A stretch of DNA of 64,000 nt from Serratia grimesii NBRC 13537 (GCF_001590905.1 NZ_BCTT01000011.1:248001-312000); one strand, 5' to 3'. Counted from the first letter of the stretch, positions 8,023-19,848 are shown. The notes: generated by a model from the letters alone, not told the origin. Program-made: numbers and translations.

Positions 8023-9456
8023 ATGATCAATATCGTTGTAGTTTCACACAGTGCGCAGTTGGCGCGCGGAGTTGAAGAGCTGTCGTTGCAGATGATGCAC
8101 GGAGATGGCTGCAAACTGGTGTTGGCAGCGGGTGTCGATGATGCGGATAACCCGATAGGTACTGACGCTGTCAAAGTGATGGAAGCGATCGAGTCAGTGG
8201 CCGACGGTGCGGGCATTGTGGTGCTGATGGATTTGGGTAGCGCATTGCTGAGCGCTGAAACTGCGATTGATCTGTTGGATCCGGCCTTGGCCGCTAAAGT
8301 CAGGTTGTGTTCGGCGCCGCTGGTTGAAGGAACATTGGCGGCTGTGGTAGCCGCTAATGCCGGTGCGGGATTGGAACAGGTGCTGGCCGAGGCGCAGGGG
8401 GCATTGCAGGCCAAGCAGGCGCAGTTAGGAGAGGCCGCTGCTTCGGTCACCACAGAGGTTGAAGTACCGTTGATACAGGGAAAACGTGTGAGTTGGACGG
8501 TGCAAAACCCGCATGGGTTGCATGCGCGTCCAGCGGCACGATTGGCGGAAGTGCTGGCACCCTTTGATGCTGAACTGGTGTTGGAAAAGCAAGGTCAGTA
8601 CGCCAACCCGCGTAGTCTTAACCAACTGGCGTTATTACAGGTACGCCATGGTGACACCATCCAGCTGATTGCTGACGGGGCGCAGGCCGAACAGGCACTG
8701 GCGGCGTTTAGCGCGTTGGCAGAACAGCACTTTGGCGAAACGGTTTCTGAGCAGAGCCTACCTTCGTTACACGGCATTCCGGTGGCGGAAAGTGTGACAA
8801 GCGGCCCGGTGTGGCAGGCGTACAGTTTCTGGCCGACGGTGGTTGAACGCCAGATTGGCGCCGACGATGTGCTCAATGAACAACAGCGGTTACGACAGGC
8901 GCTACAGCATACATTGAGCGATCTGAACCGGTTGGCGGAACGTACCGGCTCATTGATTGGTAAACCGCAGGCAGCGATTTTTGGTGCGCATAGCATGCTG
9001 CTGGACGATCCGGATTTGCAGCAGGCGGCCTATAGCCGTATTGCCCGTCAGCAATGCAGTGCCGAGCAGGCCTGGCAGCAGGAAATGGACGCAATAGCCG
9101 AGGAATACCGTGCGCTTGACGACGACTATATGCGGGCACGTGAGCTGGATGTCCGCGATATGCTGCGCCGTACCCTGAGTCATCTGCAACAGCAGCCATT
9201 ACCGCCAATTACACTCACTGCTCCGGCAATTTTGGTCATGGATGAACTGATGCCATCTGACGTGGTAATGCTTGATCGTCGTTTAGTGCTTGGCATCTGC
9301 CTTAGTGGCGGCAATGCGCTGTCGCACAGCGCCATTCTGGCGAAAGCAATGGGCATGCCGATGGTGGTTGGCATGAACGACTGCATGAGCAAAACCCGTA
9401 ACGGCCAGAAAGCGATGCTGGATGCAGCACGCGGTGTGCTGCAACTCAGTCACTGA
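8023..9456 (+). CDS. dhaM: Multidomain PTS phosphotransfer subunit DhaM (EIIA-HPr-EI')
   Basis: DhaM takes phosphate from the general PTS (EI and HPr, fed by PEP) and passes it to ADP on DhaL. Three domains are visible in 477 residues: a mannose-type EIIA (His9 in VVVSHSAQ), an HPr-like domain (His167 in NPHGLHARP), and an N-terminal enzyme I-like domain with His435 in GGNALSHSAILAKAMGMP. The PEP-binding C-terminal half of enzyme I is absent, as expected for this family, since that domain is loaded by HPr rather than by PEP. Only nine bases separate its stop from the end of the convergent dhaR gene, with no terminator between them. Confidence 0.96.
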   Translation: MINIVVVSHSAQLARGVEELSLQMMHGDGCKLVLAAGVDDADNPIGTDAVKVMEAIESVADGAGIVVLMDLGSALLSAETAIDLLDPALAAKVRLCSAPLVEGTLAAVVAANAGAGLEQVLAEAQGALQAKQAQLGEAAASVTTEVEVPLIQGKRVSWTVQNPHGLHARPAARLAEVLAPFDAELVLEKQGQYANPRSLNQLALLQVRHGDTIQLIADGAQAEQALAAFSALAEQHFGETVSEQSLPSLHGIPVAESVTSGPVWQAYSFWPTVVERQIGADDVLNEQQRLRQALQHTLSDLNRLAERTGSLIGKPQAAIFGAHSMLLDDPDLQQAAYSRIARQQCSAEQAWQQEMDAIAEEYRALDDDYMRARELDVRDMLRRTLSHLQQQPLPPITLTAPAILVMDELMPSDVVMLDRRLVLGICLSGGNALSHSAILAKAMGMPMVVGMNDCMSKTRNGQKAMLDAARGVLQLSH

Positions 9457-9465
9457 GGGCTACCT

Positions 9466-11412
9466 TCAGGCGCGAAGCTTAAATTGGCGGATATCAATCT
9501 GATACTGTTTGATTTTCCGCCACAGTGTAGTGCGACCGATGCCCAGCAGCTGCGCCATCTCGTTCAATTGCCCACGGCTGATTTTAGCCGCGCGGATAAT
9601 AGCCTGGCGTTCCATTTCAGCCAGCGTTAACAGCGGCATGCCCGGCTGTGGTTCACTTTCTAACAAGGGTTGGTGGCTGAGCAGGTGCTCAGGTAAGTCC
9701 GCTAATTGAAGGTGGTGGCCGTGGCACATCATCGCCGTGCGTTCTACGATGCCTTTCAACTCCAGATCGTTTCCGGGCCATAAATACAGGCCAAGCTGGG
9801 CCATGACTTCATCATCTACCCGGAAGCGACACTGGAAGTGCTGTTCCAGCGTGCGCAGATGGTGCTTTACCAGTAGCGGAATGTCGCTCAGGCGTTGGCG
9901 CAGCGCGGGGATCTGGATCTCAAACGCCTGTAGACTGTAAAACAGTTGGCGGCGAAAGCGGTTCTGCTGCACCAGCAACGGGAGATTGGCCGCACTGCTG
10001 GCGATCACCCGTACATCAACCGGAATCACTCGGTTAGAGTTGAGCCGCATCACCACGCCAGTCTTCAGCACCTGCAGCAGTGCCGACTGCATTTCTGCCG
10101 GCAGATACTCTATCTGCTCGAGGTACAGCGTGCCGCCATTGGCAAGTTCAAACTTACTAAGCTGACCCGCTTCTTCTTCGTTGGCATCGCTACCCAACAG
10201 CTCGCGAAGCCCTTGCGCTTCTGGCATCAATTGGCAGTTGAGGGCGATATAGGGCCCGGCGGCGCGTTCGCTGGCATTGTGAATGGCCTGACTGAGCAAC
10301 TCCTTGCCAACACCTTCCTCGCCGCACAGCAGTATGGGATGCTGGCCTTTCGCCGCTTGTTGGCCATAACGAATCAACCGACGCATCTCCAATGAGGCGG
10401 ACGGCATTTGTTCAAAACTGTGACTGACACGCCCCAATTGGCTGCTGACATACTGGTGCAAGCGCTCAATCGGGTGCAATAGGGCGATAAAGCTACAGCG
10501 CTCGCCGTCGAAGATCGGTTTTAGGGTTAATAGCGCGGCGATAAACTGCCGCTGGCTTTCGAAGGTCACTTCAACATGTTGCAGTGGCTGACGCTGGGCG
10601 ATGGCTCGATTGAGTAGGGCGGGCAGCGTGAGCAGCTGTGTCAGTGGTTTGCCCTGGCTGTGCTGTTCGTCGAGCTTCAGCAGCGTTGCGGCACGCTGAT
10701 TGATATATTGCAGATAGCCACGATGATCCCAGGCCATAACACCGTCATCAACCCCATCGAGCAGGCCGTAAAGCTGGTTCAGGTGGCGGTTGGATTCTGC
10801 CAGCAGGTTGTCGGCGTTGAGTGAATTGCCGATCTCGCGCGCCAGCGCCAGCGTCAGAGAAAGATCGCCGGTGGCACAGTCGGCAAGCAGGCAGCCTAAT
10901 GCAATCGAGCCGCGTTGACGGCCACTATTGTCATAGACCGGCGTGGCACAAAATGACCAGTCGTGCAGCGCCTCACGCACATGTTCGCTGCCGCGTACTT
11001 GCACCGGGTGCCCCTCGGCTGCCGCCAGGGACGGCGCATTGGTGCCGATGTCGCCCTCGGCCCAGTAGGCTCCCGGGGTAAAACCCAGTTGCTGCAAGCG
11101 CTCACGTGTCATGGCATCACCGCACAACCACAGCATGCAGCCACTTTCGTCGAGGATCATCAACAAACAGCGGCGCTGTTCCATGTATTCACAAGCATCT
11201 TCCAGCGCCGCCTGTCCGAGCGTTAACAGATCGTTCTTGCGCTGACAGATGGAGTTGAACGTGGCACCGAGCGCGCGGTGCGGCGCTTTCCATACCGCCG
11301 GCTGCATCAGGCTGCGGCAGCGCAGCCAGGACGCGTAAATGGCGGTGGCAGGGCGTTGTGCCGCTGTGAGTTCACCGTCTATCAGGCGTTGCCAACGTGA
11401 AGTATTATCCAT
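9466..11412 (-). CDS. dhaR: Dihydroxyacetone operon activator DhaR (GAF/PAS-AAA+-Fis)
   Basis: DhaR is the regulator that senses DhaK and DhaL and switches on dha genes. The start is set at MDNTSRW (648 residues); an in-frame ATG 36 bases upstream is also possible. The order of parts is an N-terminal GAF-like sensor, a PAS-like segment (DGVDDGVMAWDHRGYLQYIN), an AAA+ domain with Walker A GEEGVGKELL, and a Fis-type helix-turn-helix (LLGIGRTTLWRKIKQ). The GAFTGA loop used to contact sigma-54 is absent (the region reads GSDANEEEAGQLSKFELANGG), as also in E. coli DhaR, which works with sigma-70. It converges on dhaM. Confidence 0.93.
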   Translation of the reverse strand: MDNTSRWQRLIDGELTAAQRPATAIYASWLRCRSLMQPAVWKAPHRALGATFNSICQRKNDLLTLGQAALEDACEYMEQRRCLLMILDESGCMLWLCGDAMTRERLQQLGFTPGAYWAEGDIGTNAPSLAAAEGHPVQVRGSEHVREALHDWSFCATPVYDNSGRQRGSIALGCLLADCATGDLSLTLALAREIGNSLNADNLLAESNRHLNQLYGLLDGVDDGVMAWDHRGYLQYINQRAATLLKLDEQHSQGKPLTQLLTLPALLNRAIAQRQPLQHVEVTFESQRQFIAALLTLKPIFDGERCSFIALLHPIERLHQYVSSQLGRVSHSFEQMPSASLEMRRLIRYGQQAAKGQHPILLCGEEGVGKELLSQAIHNASERAAGPYIALNCQLMPEAQGLRELLGSDANEEEAGQLSKFELANGGTLYLEQIEYLPAEMQSALLQVLKTGVVMRLNSNRVIPVDVRVIASSAANLPLLVQQNRFRRQLFYSLQAFEIQIPALRQRLSDIPLLVKHHLRTLEQHFQCRFRVDDEVMAQLGLYLWPGNDLELKGIVERTAMMCHGHHLQLADLPEHLLSHQPLLESEPQPGMPLLTLAEMERQAIIRAAKISRGQLNEMAQLLGIGRTTLWRKIKQYQIDIRQFKLRA

Positions 11413-11511
11413 CGGATCCCGTCTATCTTGGGTATAAAGCCATCGCATGATGATACCACCACCGGATGGGGGGCAGGTTGTGAGGCGGCAGGCAGAAGCA
11501 GTGACAAAGCA

Positions 11512-11549
11512 AAAAAAACGGAGTGCGGCGAATGCCGTACTCCGTTTTC
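11512..11549 (-). terminator. Rho-independent terminator after tolC
   Basis: On the minus strand an 11-bp stem (11519-11529 with 11534-11544, four-base loop, one wobble pair) is followed by eight T residues. It begins about 16 bases after the tolC stop and separates tolC from dhaR transcription. Confidence 0.88.
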
Positions 11550-11564
11550 AGCGTAGTGCGCAAA

Positions 11565-13088
11565 TCAGTTGCGGAATGGGTTACCGCTCTTGCGTACTGG
11601 CTGGGTTGGGGTGCTTGCTGCTGGCGCAGATGCGCGGGTGGCAGCAACCGGTGCTGCGGTTTGCGGCGCAGGTGCGTTGCCGTTATAGCCTTCAGCGTAA
11701 GCGTCCTGTGCGGTGGTCTGTGGCGCAACCACGTCTTGCGAGGTCGAAACCGGCTTACCTAAAGCACCGTTCAGTGTCATCAGATCGTTCTCGTTCAAGG
11801 TACCGAGTGCGGACTTGATGTTCAATTGGTTGATCAGGTAGGTATAACGTGCGCTGGAGAGCTGCTGCTTAGCGTTATACAGCGTACTGGTCGCGTCCAG
11901 CACGTCAACGATGGTGCGGGTGCCCACCTGATAACCAGCTTCGGTTGCATCCAATGAACTTTGCGCAGAGACAACGGCTTGTTGGTATGCGTTGATGCTG
12001 CTGATAGACGCGTTCACGTTATTAAACGAAGAACGGACTGTCTGCACGACGCTGCGGTGCGCGCTTTCCAGTTGTTCACTGGCACCGACGAAGTTGTACT
12101 GCGCCTGTTGTACCTGCGAGTTGGTCTGGCCACCGCTGTACAGTGGCAAGCTCAGTGATACGCCAACTTGGTTTTGACCATCATAAGAGTTCTTCCCGCC
12201 GTTCGAGGATGTGGCGAGGCTATTGTTTGATCTACTGTTGTAATTGGTATTGGTAATCCCCGTTGAAGCGTTCAGGTTAACCGTTGGCATATAGCCTGTT
12301 TGCGCCGAACGGATCTGCTCACGTGCCAGATCCTGGCTCAGACGGGCTGAAAGCAGGCTCAGGTTGCGGCTTTCGGCTTCTTTCAGCAGGTTGTTCACTG
12401 CTTCCGGACGCTTGGTGTTAAAGGACGCGGTGTTCAGCGATGCCAGCTCTGGATAGAAGGTACCGGTGACCTGACGCAGGGATTCCAGTGCGTTATCCAG
12501 GTTGTTACGGGCAGTCACTTCTGCCGCCAGCACGGTGTCGTAAGACGCTCGGGCGTTTTGCACGTCGGTGATCGCCACCAGACCCACGTTAAAACGTTGA
12601 GTGGTCTGATCCAGTGTGCGGTAAACCGCTTGTTTATTCGCCTGGGTATAAGACAGCGTATCAATGGCGCTCAGCACGTTAAAGTAGGCGGTAGCGGTAT
12701 TGAGGATCAGCGTTTGCGCAGCGGTTTGAAAAGTCACGTCGGAAATACCGGCGGTTTTTTCCTGCAGCGTCAGCGCGCGCCATTTGGACATATCGAAGAT
12801 AGTTTGGGTCAAGCCCAGTGACGCGCTGGTCACATTGCTGTTGGTGCCATTGCTGTCACGATAGCCATTATTGTAATTGTAACCGGCACTCAAACCTAAC
12901 TGTGGCAGCAGTGGGCTGCGCGCTTCGTTGATCTTTTCGAATGCGGCGTCACGGTCAGCGGCGGTTTTGCGCAGATCCGGGTTACTTTCCCTGGCCTGTT
13001 TGTAGACCTGCAGCAGGTTCTCTGCCTGGCTCATTGCACTGAAGCCGCCCAGGCTCAGTCCGATAAGAAGGGGGAGCAGTTTCTTCAT
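11565..13088 (-). CDS. tolC: Outer-membrane efflux/secretion channel TolC
   Basis: TolC is the trimeric outer-membrane tunnel used by RND and MFS pumps and by type I secretion. The start at MKKLLPLLIGLSLGG is chosen because AAGGA stands seven bases before it; an ATG six bases earlier has none. The product has 507 residues, a signal peptide ending near SQAEN, two OEP repeats rich in alternating helix and strand, and an Ala/Pro-rich tail ending SGNPFRN as in E. coli TolC. It is transcribed alone, divergent from nudF with 283 bases between them, and ends in a strong terminator. Confidence 0.97.
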   Translation of the reverse strand: MKKLLPLLIGLSLGGFSAMSQAENLLQVYKQARESNPDLRKTAADRDAAFEKINEARSPLLPQLGLSAGYNYNNGYRDSNGTNSNVTSASLGLTQTIFDMSKWRALTLQEKTAGISDVTFQTAAQTLILNTATAYFNVLSAIDTLSYTQANKQAVYRTLDQTTQRFNVGLVAITDVQNARASYDTVLAAEVTARNNLDNALESLRQVTGTFYPELASLNTASFNTKRPEAVNNLLKEAESRNLSLLSARLSQDLAREQIRSAQTGYMPTVNLNASTGITNTNYNSRSNNSLATSSNGGKNSYDGQNQVGVSLSLPLYSGGQTNSQVQQAQYNFVGASEQLESAHRSVVQTVRSSFNNVNASISSINAYQQAVVSAQSSLDATEAGYQVGTRTIVDVLDATSTLYNAKQQLSSARYTYLINQLNIKSALGTLNENDLMTLNGALGKPVSTSQDVVAPQTTAQDAYAEGYNGNAPAPQTAAPVAATRASAPAASTPTQPVRKSGNPFRN

Positions 13089-13371
13089 TTGCATTCCTTG
13101 TTGTGCAGCAATATTGCTATGTTAGCGCTGACGATAGACGAAATAGTTGTCGATTCTAGCAGAGTCTGTTGTACGCCTCAGGTGGCTGAATGTGCCATCT
13201 CGCGTAACTTTTACCTTTCAGGCCGCCTGTTTACCTTAGTTCAACTGGCTGCGTACGTCACACCTGATATCATGGCTCACAATCTAACATAAAGCTGCGG
13301 AAGATTATCCCGCCGTTTCTGTCATCAAAACTGTTTATTTTATCGGCATACTCACGCAGGAGAATTCGCTT

Positions 13372-14004
13372 ATGAGCCACTCACAGCCATCGCCCGTTAC
13401 TCTCGATAAAAATGATGTAGAAATTATTGCACGTGAGACGCTTTATCGTGGTTTTTTTTCACTCAATTTATATCGCTTTCGCCACCGCTTGTTCAACGGT
13501 GAAATGAGCCCTGAGATTAAACGCGAAATTTTCGAGCGCGGGCATGCTGCGGTGTTGTTACCCTACGACCCGGTACGCGACGAAGTGGTGCTGATTGAAC
13601 AACTGCGGATCGCTGCGGTCGATACCAGTAGCTCCCCCTGGCTACTGGAAATGGTGGCGGGTATGATCGAAACCGGTGAGAGTGTCGAAGACGTCTGCCG
13701 CCGCGAAGCGCAAGAAGAGGCTGGCGTTGTAGTCGGGCGTTGTAAGCCTGTATTGAGCTACCTGGCAAGCCCCGGGGGCACCAGCGAACGCCTGTCGATC
13801 ATGGTGGGGGAAGTGGACGCTACCACAGCGGAAGGTATCCATGGACTGGAAGAGGAACATGAAGATATCCGTGTCCATGTGGTCAGCCGTGAACAGGCTT
13901 ACCGCTGGGTTGAAGAGGGCGCGATTGATAATGCGGCATCAGTGATTGCTTTGCAGTGGCTGGCGTTGCACCATGAATCGTTAAGAAAAGAGTGGGCCAA
14001 CTAA
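13372..14004 (+). CDS. nudF: ADP-ribose pyrophosphatase NudF
   Basis: NudF hydrolyses ADP-ribose to AMP and ribose-5-phosphate. The 210-residue protein contains the Nudix box within [23 protein letters not shown] (GX5EX7REUXEEXGU pattern), near residues 98-119, plus the upstream [17 protein letters not shown] strand typical of this subfamily. A strong AGGAG site precedes the ATG. It is the first gene of the nudF-yqiB-cpdA-yqiA-parE run conserved in enterobacteria. Its stop overlaps the yqiB start by one base (TAATG). Confidence 0.95.
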   Translation: MSHSQPSPVTLDKNDVEIIARETLYRGFFSLNLYRFRHRLFNGEMSPEIKREIFERGHAAVLLPYDPVRDEVVLIEQLRIAAVDTSSSPWLLEMVAGMIETGESVEDVCRREAQEEAGVVVGRCKPVLSYLASPGGTSERLSIMVGEVDATTAEGIHGLEEEHEDIRVHVVSREQAYRWVEEGAIDNAASVIALQWLALHHESLRKEWAN

Positions 14005-14429
14005 TGAAACAGCGCTATACCCCTGATTTCCCCGAAATGATGAGGTTGTGTGAAACCAACTTCGCGCAATTGCGCCGCTTGCTGCCGCGCAATGATGAAG
14101 TGGGTGAAACGGTGACTTATCAGGTGAACAGCGCCAGTTATCGTCTGACTATTGTTGAATCCACGCGCTACACCTCGCTGGTGCAGATTGAGCAGACCGC
14201 ACCGGCGGTAAGCTATTGGAGCCTGCCTGCGATGACCGTAAGGCTCTATCATGATGCGATGGTTGCGGAAGTGTGTTCAAGTCAGCAGATCTATCGCTTT
14301 AAAGCGCGTTATGATTATCCCAACAAAAAGTTGCATCAACGCGACGAAAAGCATCAAATTAACCAGTTTCTTGCTGATTGGTTGCGCTACTGTTTGGCGC
14401 ATGGAGCGATGGCGGTTCCGGTTTGTTAG
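14004..14429 (+). CDS. yqiB: DUF1249 protein YqiB
   Basis: The start is the ATG overlapping the nudF stop, giving [20 protein letters not shown], which matches E. coli YqiB; the open frame upstream belongs to nudF. The 141-residue protein is a small conserved soluble protein of unknown function, found between nudF and cpdA across enterobacteria. No membrane segment or signal peptide is visible. The overlap with nudF indicates translational coupling, and 27 bases separate it from cpdA. A role cannot be read from the sequence. Confidence 0.92.
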   Translation: MKQRYTPDFPEMMRLCETNFAQLRRLLPRNDEVGETVTYQVNSASYRLTIVESTRYTSLVQIEQTAPAVSYWSLPAMTVRLYHDAMVAEVCSSQQIYRFKARYDYPNKKLHQRDEKHQINQFLADWLRYCLAHGAMAVPVC

Positions 14430-14456
14430 ACAGACTGAGATAACAAAGGACACCAT

Positions 14457-15284
14457 TTGGAAAGCCTGTTTAAACTGACCGTGGCAAGTGGGGCCAGGGT
14501 CAGGATTCTACAAATAACAGATACCCACCTTTTTGCCGGCGAAAATGAGACGTTGCTCGGCATCAATACCTATCGTAGCTATCATGCGGTATTGGACGCT
14601 ATCAAGGCGCAACAGCGTGATTTTGATCTGGTCGTCGCCACCGGTGACTTGGCGCAGGATCATTCATTGGCTGCCTACCAGCATTTTGCTGAAGGTATTG
14701 CACGATTGCCGGCGCCTTGCGTTTGGCTACCGGGCAACCATGATTTTCAGCCAGCGATGGTCGATGCGCTGGCCGCCGCGGGCATTGCCCCGTCAAAACA
14801 CGTGCTGGTGGGTGATCACTGGCAAGTGTTGTTGCTGGACAGCCAGGTATTCGGTGTGCCGCACGGTGAACTGAGCGAATACCAGCTCGAATGGATGGAG
14901 CGCTGCCTGCAGGCTTATCCAGATCGCTATACTTTGATGCTGTTGCACCATCATCCGCTACCTTCTGGTTGCACCTGGCTTGATCAACACAGTTTGCGCA
15001 ACCCACATATGCTGGGGGCCATACTGCTGCGTTACCCGAAAGTGAACACGTTGCTGTGTGGTCATATTCACCAGGAGCTGGATCTGGAGTGGCAGGGGCG
15101 CCGTTTACTGGCATCACCGTCCACGTGCGTGCAATTCAAACCGCATTGTACCAACTTTACTATCGACGACGTTTCCCCCGGCTGGCGCTACCTCGACTTG
15201 CTGCCGGATGGCCGCATCGAGACGCAGGTTTTCCGGCTGGAAAACGACGATTTCCGCCCCGACATGGATTCGGATGGATATTGA
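14457..15284 (+). CDS. cpdA: 3',5'-cyclic-AMP phosphodiesterase CpdA
   Basis: CpdA degrades cAMP to AMP and so tunes CRP-dependent regulation. It is a binuclear-metal phosphoesterase of 275 residues. The metal ligands are visible in order: [33 protein letters not shown] and [10 protein letters not shown]. The start is an uncommon TTG, supported by AAAGGA seven bases upstream and by the N-terminus MESLFKL, which matches E. coli. Its stop overlaps the yqiA start by one base. It belongs to the nudF-parE run. Confidence 0.94.
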   Translation: MESLFKLTVASGARVRILQITDTHLFAGENETLLGINTYRSYHAVLDAIKAQQRDFDLVVATGDLAQDHSLAAYQHFAEGIARLPAPCVWLPGNHDFQPAMVDALAAAGIAPSKHVLVGDHWQVLLLDSQVFGVPHGELSEYQLEWMERCLQAYPDRYTLMLLHHHPLPSGCTWLDQHSLRNPHMLGAILLRYPKVNTLLCGHIHQELDLEWQGRRLLASPSTCVQFKPHCTNFTIDDVSPGWRYLDLLPDGRIETQVFRLENDDFRPDMDSDGY

Positions 15285-15859
15285 TGCCTTCTACATTGCT
15301 CTACCTGCACGGTTTTAACAGTTCGCCGCACTCGGCTAAGGCGACGTCTTTTAAGGCGTGGCTGACCGAGCATCATCCGCATATTGAGGTGTTGGTACCG
15401 CAGTTGCCGGTTTTCCCGGCGGACGCCGCCGAGATGATCGAGAACATGGTGATGGAGCGTGCCGGGCAGACGATAGGTGTGGTCGGTTCTTCACTGGGTG
15501 GATACTACGCGACCTGGCTTTCACAGTGTTTTTCACTGCCAGCGGTAGTGGTTAACCCTGCCGTGAAGCCGTTTGAGCTGTTGATTGACTACCTTGGCAA
15601 AAACGAGAACCCCTACACCGGCCAGCAATATGTGTTAGAGTCACGTCACGTTTATGATCTGAAAACGATGCAGATCGATCCCTTGGATTCACCGGATTTA
15701 ATCTGGTTACTGCAACAAACGGGCGATGAAATTCTCGATTATGGGCAAGCGGTCGCCTATTACACCGCGTGCCGACAGACGGTGGAGTCGGGTGGAAACC
15801 ATGCCTTCGTCGGTTTCGAGCACTACTTCCCCCAGATTGTGGATTTTTTAGGGCTATAA
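15284..15859 (+). CDS. yqiA: Alpha/beta-hydrolase fold esterase YqiA
   Basis: The start is the ATG overlapping the cpdA stop (TGATG), giving [17 protein letters not shown]; the open frame extends upstream in a different phase of cpdA but has no support. The product of 191 residues has an alpha/beta-hydrolase nucleophile elbow [11 protein letters not shown] with Ser near position 74, and a late GGNHAF that supplies the catalytic His. E. coli YqiA has weak esterase activity; the natural substrate is unknown. It lies 80 bases before parE. Confidence 0.93.
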   Translation: MPSTLLYLHGFNSSPHSAKATSFKAWLTEHHPHIEVLVPQLPVFPADAAEMIENMVMERAGQTIGVVGSSLGGYYATWLSQCFSLPAVVVNPAVKPFELLIDYLGKNENPYTGQQYVLESRHVYDLKTMQIDPLDSPDLIWLLQQTGDEILDYGQAVAYYTACRQTVESGGNHAFVGFEHYFPQIVDFLGL

Positions 15860-15933
15860 CCCGGCTGCGGCTTGAACGACGAAGGGAATCGAGCAGACGC
15901 TTCCGGCACCTTCCTTTAACCACGAAAAAATAA

Positions 15934-17835
<1,902 letters not shown>

Positions 17836-17926
17836 CCCAAGAGGTTGTGTCCTGCTCCCATCACCTGATTACGGGCTTTTGGGAATGCGATGGCATCACG
17901 GCCTCTTGTGGGACGCATCCTCGTTA

Positions 17927-17953
17927 GGCCCGGCACCTTTGCCGGGCCTTCTT
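17927..17953 (+). terminator. Terminator hairpin after parE
   Basis: Stem GGCCCGGC/GCCGGGCC (17927-17934 and 17941-17948, six-base loop) is followed by TTCTTCCC. It sits about 90 bases past the parE stop and before the LysR gene. Confidence 0.7.
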
Positions 17954-18000
17954 CCCGTAGGGGCGTTGCGTGTGGCGCCTGACCACTCTGGGCGGAATGC

Positions 18001-18897
18001 ATGAAAATCACCCTTGAAGAATTATTGGCGTTTACCACGGTGGTTGACAGCGGCTCCATCACCGCTGCCGCCGAACAGCTCGGCCAGACCACCTCTGGCA
18101 TCAGCCGTGCGCTCAGTCGGTTGGAAAAAAAACTTGAAACAACCCTTATGCGCCGCACCACGCGTCGTTTAGAACTGACGGAAGAAGGGCAAAACTTTCT
18201 CAGTCATGCGCGCGACATTATTCGCTCGGTGGAGAATGCCGAAGAGCAAATGGCGCTACGAAGGCTGATCCCGGCTGGGAAGTTGCGGGTCAATGCCGCC
18301 GCGCCATTTATGGAGCACGTGATCGTGCCGTTGGTCGCAGGATTCCGTCAAAGTTATCCGCAGATTGAGCTGGAACTGAATACCGACAATCTGATTATCG
18401 ATCTGCTGGAGAAACGTACCGATATTGCCATTCGTATTGGTGCCCTAAGGGATTCGACCATTCATGCACGTCTGTTGGGCGCCAGCCGCTTACGCATTCT
18501 CGCCAGTCCAGACTACCTCGCACGTTACGGCACGCCTGACAGTGTAGAGGCGTTACACGACCACTGCCTGCTTGGTTTCACGCAGCCGGAATCGCTTAAT
18601 TTGTGGCCGCTGCGCTATCAGCAGGCACAGCATTTCGCCATCACACCGACAATATCAGCCTCCAGCGGTGAAACGCTGCGCCAATTGGCGTTGCGTGGTG
18701 AAGGGATCGTGCAGTTGGCTGATTTTATGACGCGAGACGATCAACGTAACGGGCGGCTGGTGCCGTTACTGACGTCGGAGACGTTGGACGTACGTCAGCC
18801 GATTAATGCGGTGTATTACCGCAATACTCAATTGGCAGCGCGTATTACCTGTTTTCTGGACTACGTCAGCGCGCATATTGATACGCAGACGCTGTAG
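18001..18897 (+). CDS. LysR-family transcriptional regulator
   Basis: The 298-residue protein has a LysR winged helix-turn-helix at the N-terminus (residues about 1-60; SGSITAAAEQLGQTTSGISR, then LSRLEKKLETTLMRRTTRRLEL) and a substrate-binding-like C-terminal domain (RTDIAIRIGALRDSTIHARLLG). It resembles the subgroup that often controls neighbouring oxidoreductase genes. It is convergent with ygiN-mdaB and separated from parE by a terminator, an insertion relative to the E. coli order. Targets are unknown; the redox genes ygiN-mdaB are candidates by proximity only. Confidence 0.88.
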   Translation: MKITLEELLAFTTVVDSGSITAAAEQLGQTTSGISRALSRLEKKLETTLMRRTTRRLELTEEGQNFLSHARDIIRSVENAEEQMALRRLIPAGKLRVNAAAPFMEHVIVPLVAGFRQSYPQIELELNTDNLIIDLLEKRTDIAIRIGALRDSTIHARLLGASRLRILASPDYLARYGTPDSVEALHDHCLLGFTQPESLNLWPLRYQQAQHFAITPTISASSGETLRQLALRGEGIVQLADFMTRDDQRNGRLVPLLTSETLDVRQPINAVYYRNTQLAARITCFLDYVSAHIDTQTL

Positions 18898-18924
18898 GGG
18901 CCATAGAGCGGCCCCTCAGGGGGA

Positions 18925-19233
18925 TTACAGTGCGTTACCCAGCACGTGAATGGTCACGCCCAACACGCTGTCTTTGATGGTGTCACGATGACGATGCATG
19001 TGAGCGATATCCAGATGTTTTTCCAGATGCGCCTGGCTGGCCCACTTTTCCAGCATAAACACGGAATCCGGCGACAATTTCTGCCAAGGCGCCTGTGTGT
19101 GGCTGTCGATCATCGGCGTATATTCGCTACAGCCGTCTTCTGCCAGCACTAGTGGAACCAGTTTCTCAATCGCTTTCAGCACGGTTTCACGGTGGCCGGG
19201 TTTGGTTTTGATTTCTGCAATTACGGTGATCAT
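18925..19233 (-). CDS. ygiN: Quinol monooxygenase YgiN (ABM domain)
   Basis: The start at MITVIAEIKTKPGHRE is chosen because AGGT stands just upstream and it matches E. coli YgiN; an in-frame ATG 21 bases earlier lacks a match. The 102-residue protein is a single antibiotic-biosynthesis-monooxygenase (ABM) ferredoxin-like domain. E. coli YgiN oxidises menadiol and works in a quinone redox cycle with MdaB, whose gene lies 33 bases upstream on the same strand. The pair is therefore probably an operon mdaB-ygiN for quinone cycling under oxidative stress. Confidence 0.9.
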   Translation of the reverse strand: MITVIAEIKTKPGHRETVLKAIEKLVPLVLAEDGCSEYTPMIDSHTQAPWQKLSPDSVFMLEKWASQAHLEKHLDIAHMHRHRDTIKDSVLGVTIHVLGNAL

Positions 19234-19266
19234 CACTACCTCATTGATTGACATGCATAATGCTAG

Positions 19267-19848
19267 TTAAGCAAAAATTTCTGTCAGATGCGCGCGATAA
19301 CGTGCGATGTCGCCGTCGATATCTGGTTGTTTAATCACATCATTACAAATGAAGGTTGGGAGTGCTTCCATCCCCAGGAACTGGTTGGCCTTATGGAAGT
19401 GCAGGTACACGCCGTCGACGCCGACGCCATGGAAGAACTGCTCTGGATCGGTAAAGGCTTCCAGCGGAGCGTTCCAGGTCAGGCTCAGCATGTATTTCTT
19501 GCCTTGGATCAGGCCACCTGAGCCGTATTTCTTACCGGCATCGGAGCGGGTGCGACCGTCGCTGGCGTACAGGCTACCGTGCCCGGCGGTGAACACTTCA
19601 TCGATATATTTTTTCAGGATCCACGGCTCACCCATCCACCAACCCGGCATCTGGTAAATCACCACGTCAGCCCACAGGTATTTTTGTACTTCGGCCTCGA
19701 TGTCGTAACCGTCATCAACCACAGTGACTTGTACGTCATGCTTCATGTCGCGCAGAAAGCTTTCCGCGACGTCGCTCATGGTCTGGTTGAGTTCGCCATT
19801 AGAATGACCAAACTGTTTTTTAGCATTGATAATCAGGATATTGCTCAT
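19267..19848 (-). CDS. mdaB: NADPH:quinone reductase MdaB
   Basis: MdaB is an FAD-dependent, two-electron NADPH quinone reductase of the flavodoxin-like fold. The 193-residue protein closely follows E. coli MdaB: MSNILIINAKKQFGHSNG at the N-terminus, WADVVIYQMPGWWMGEPWI, KKYGSGGLIQGKKYMLSLTW and FFHGVGVDGVYLHFHKANQF. It is the first gene of the mdaB-ygiN pair, divergent from parC with 316 bases between their starts. Confidence 0.95.
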   Translation of the reverse strand: MSNILIINAKKQFGHSNGELNQTMSDVAESFLRDMKHDVQVTVVDDGYDIEAEVQKYLWADVVIYQMPGWWMGEPWILKKYIDEVFTAGHGSLYASDGRTRSDAGKKYGSGGLIQGKKYMLSLTWNAPLEAFTDPEQFFHGVGVDGVYLHFHKANQFLGMEALPTFICNDVIKQPDIDGDIARYRAHLTEIFA

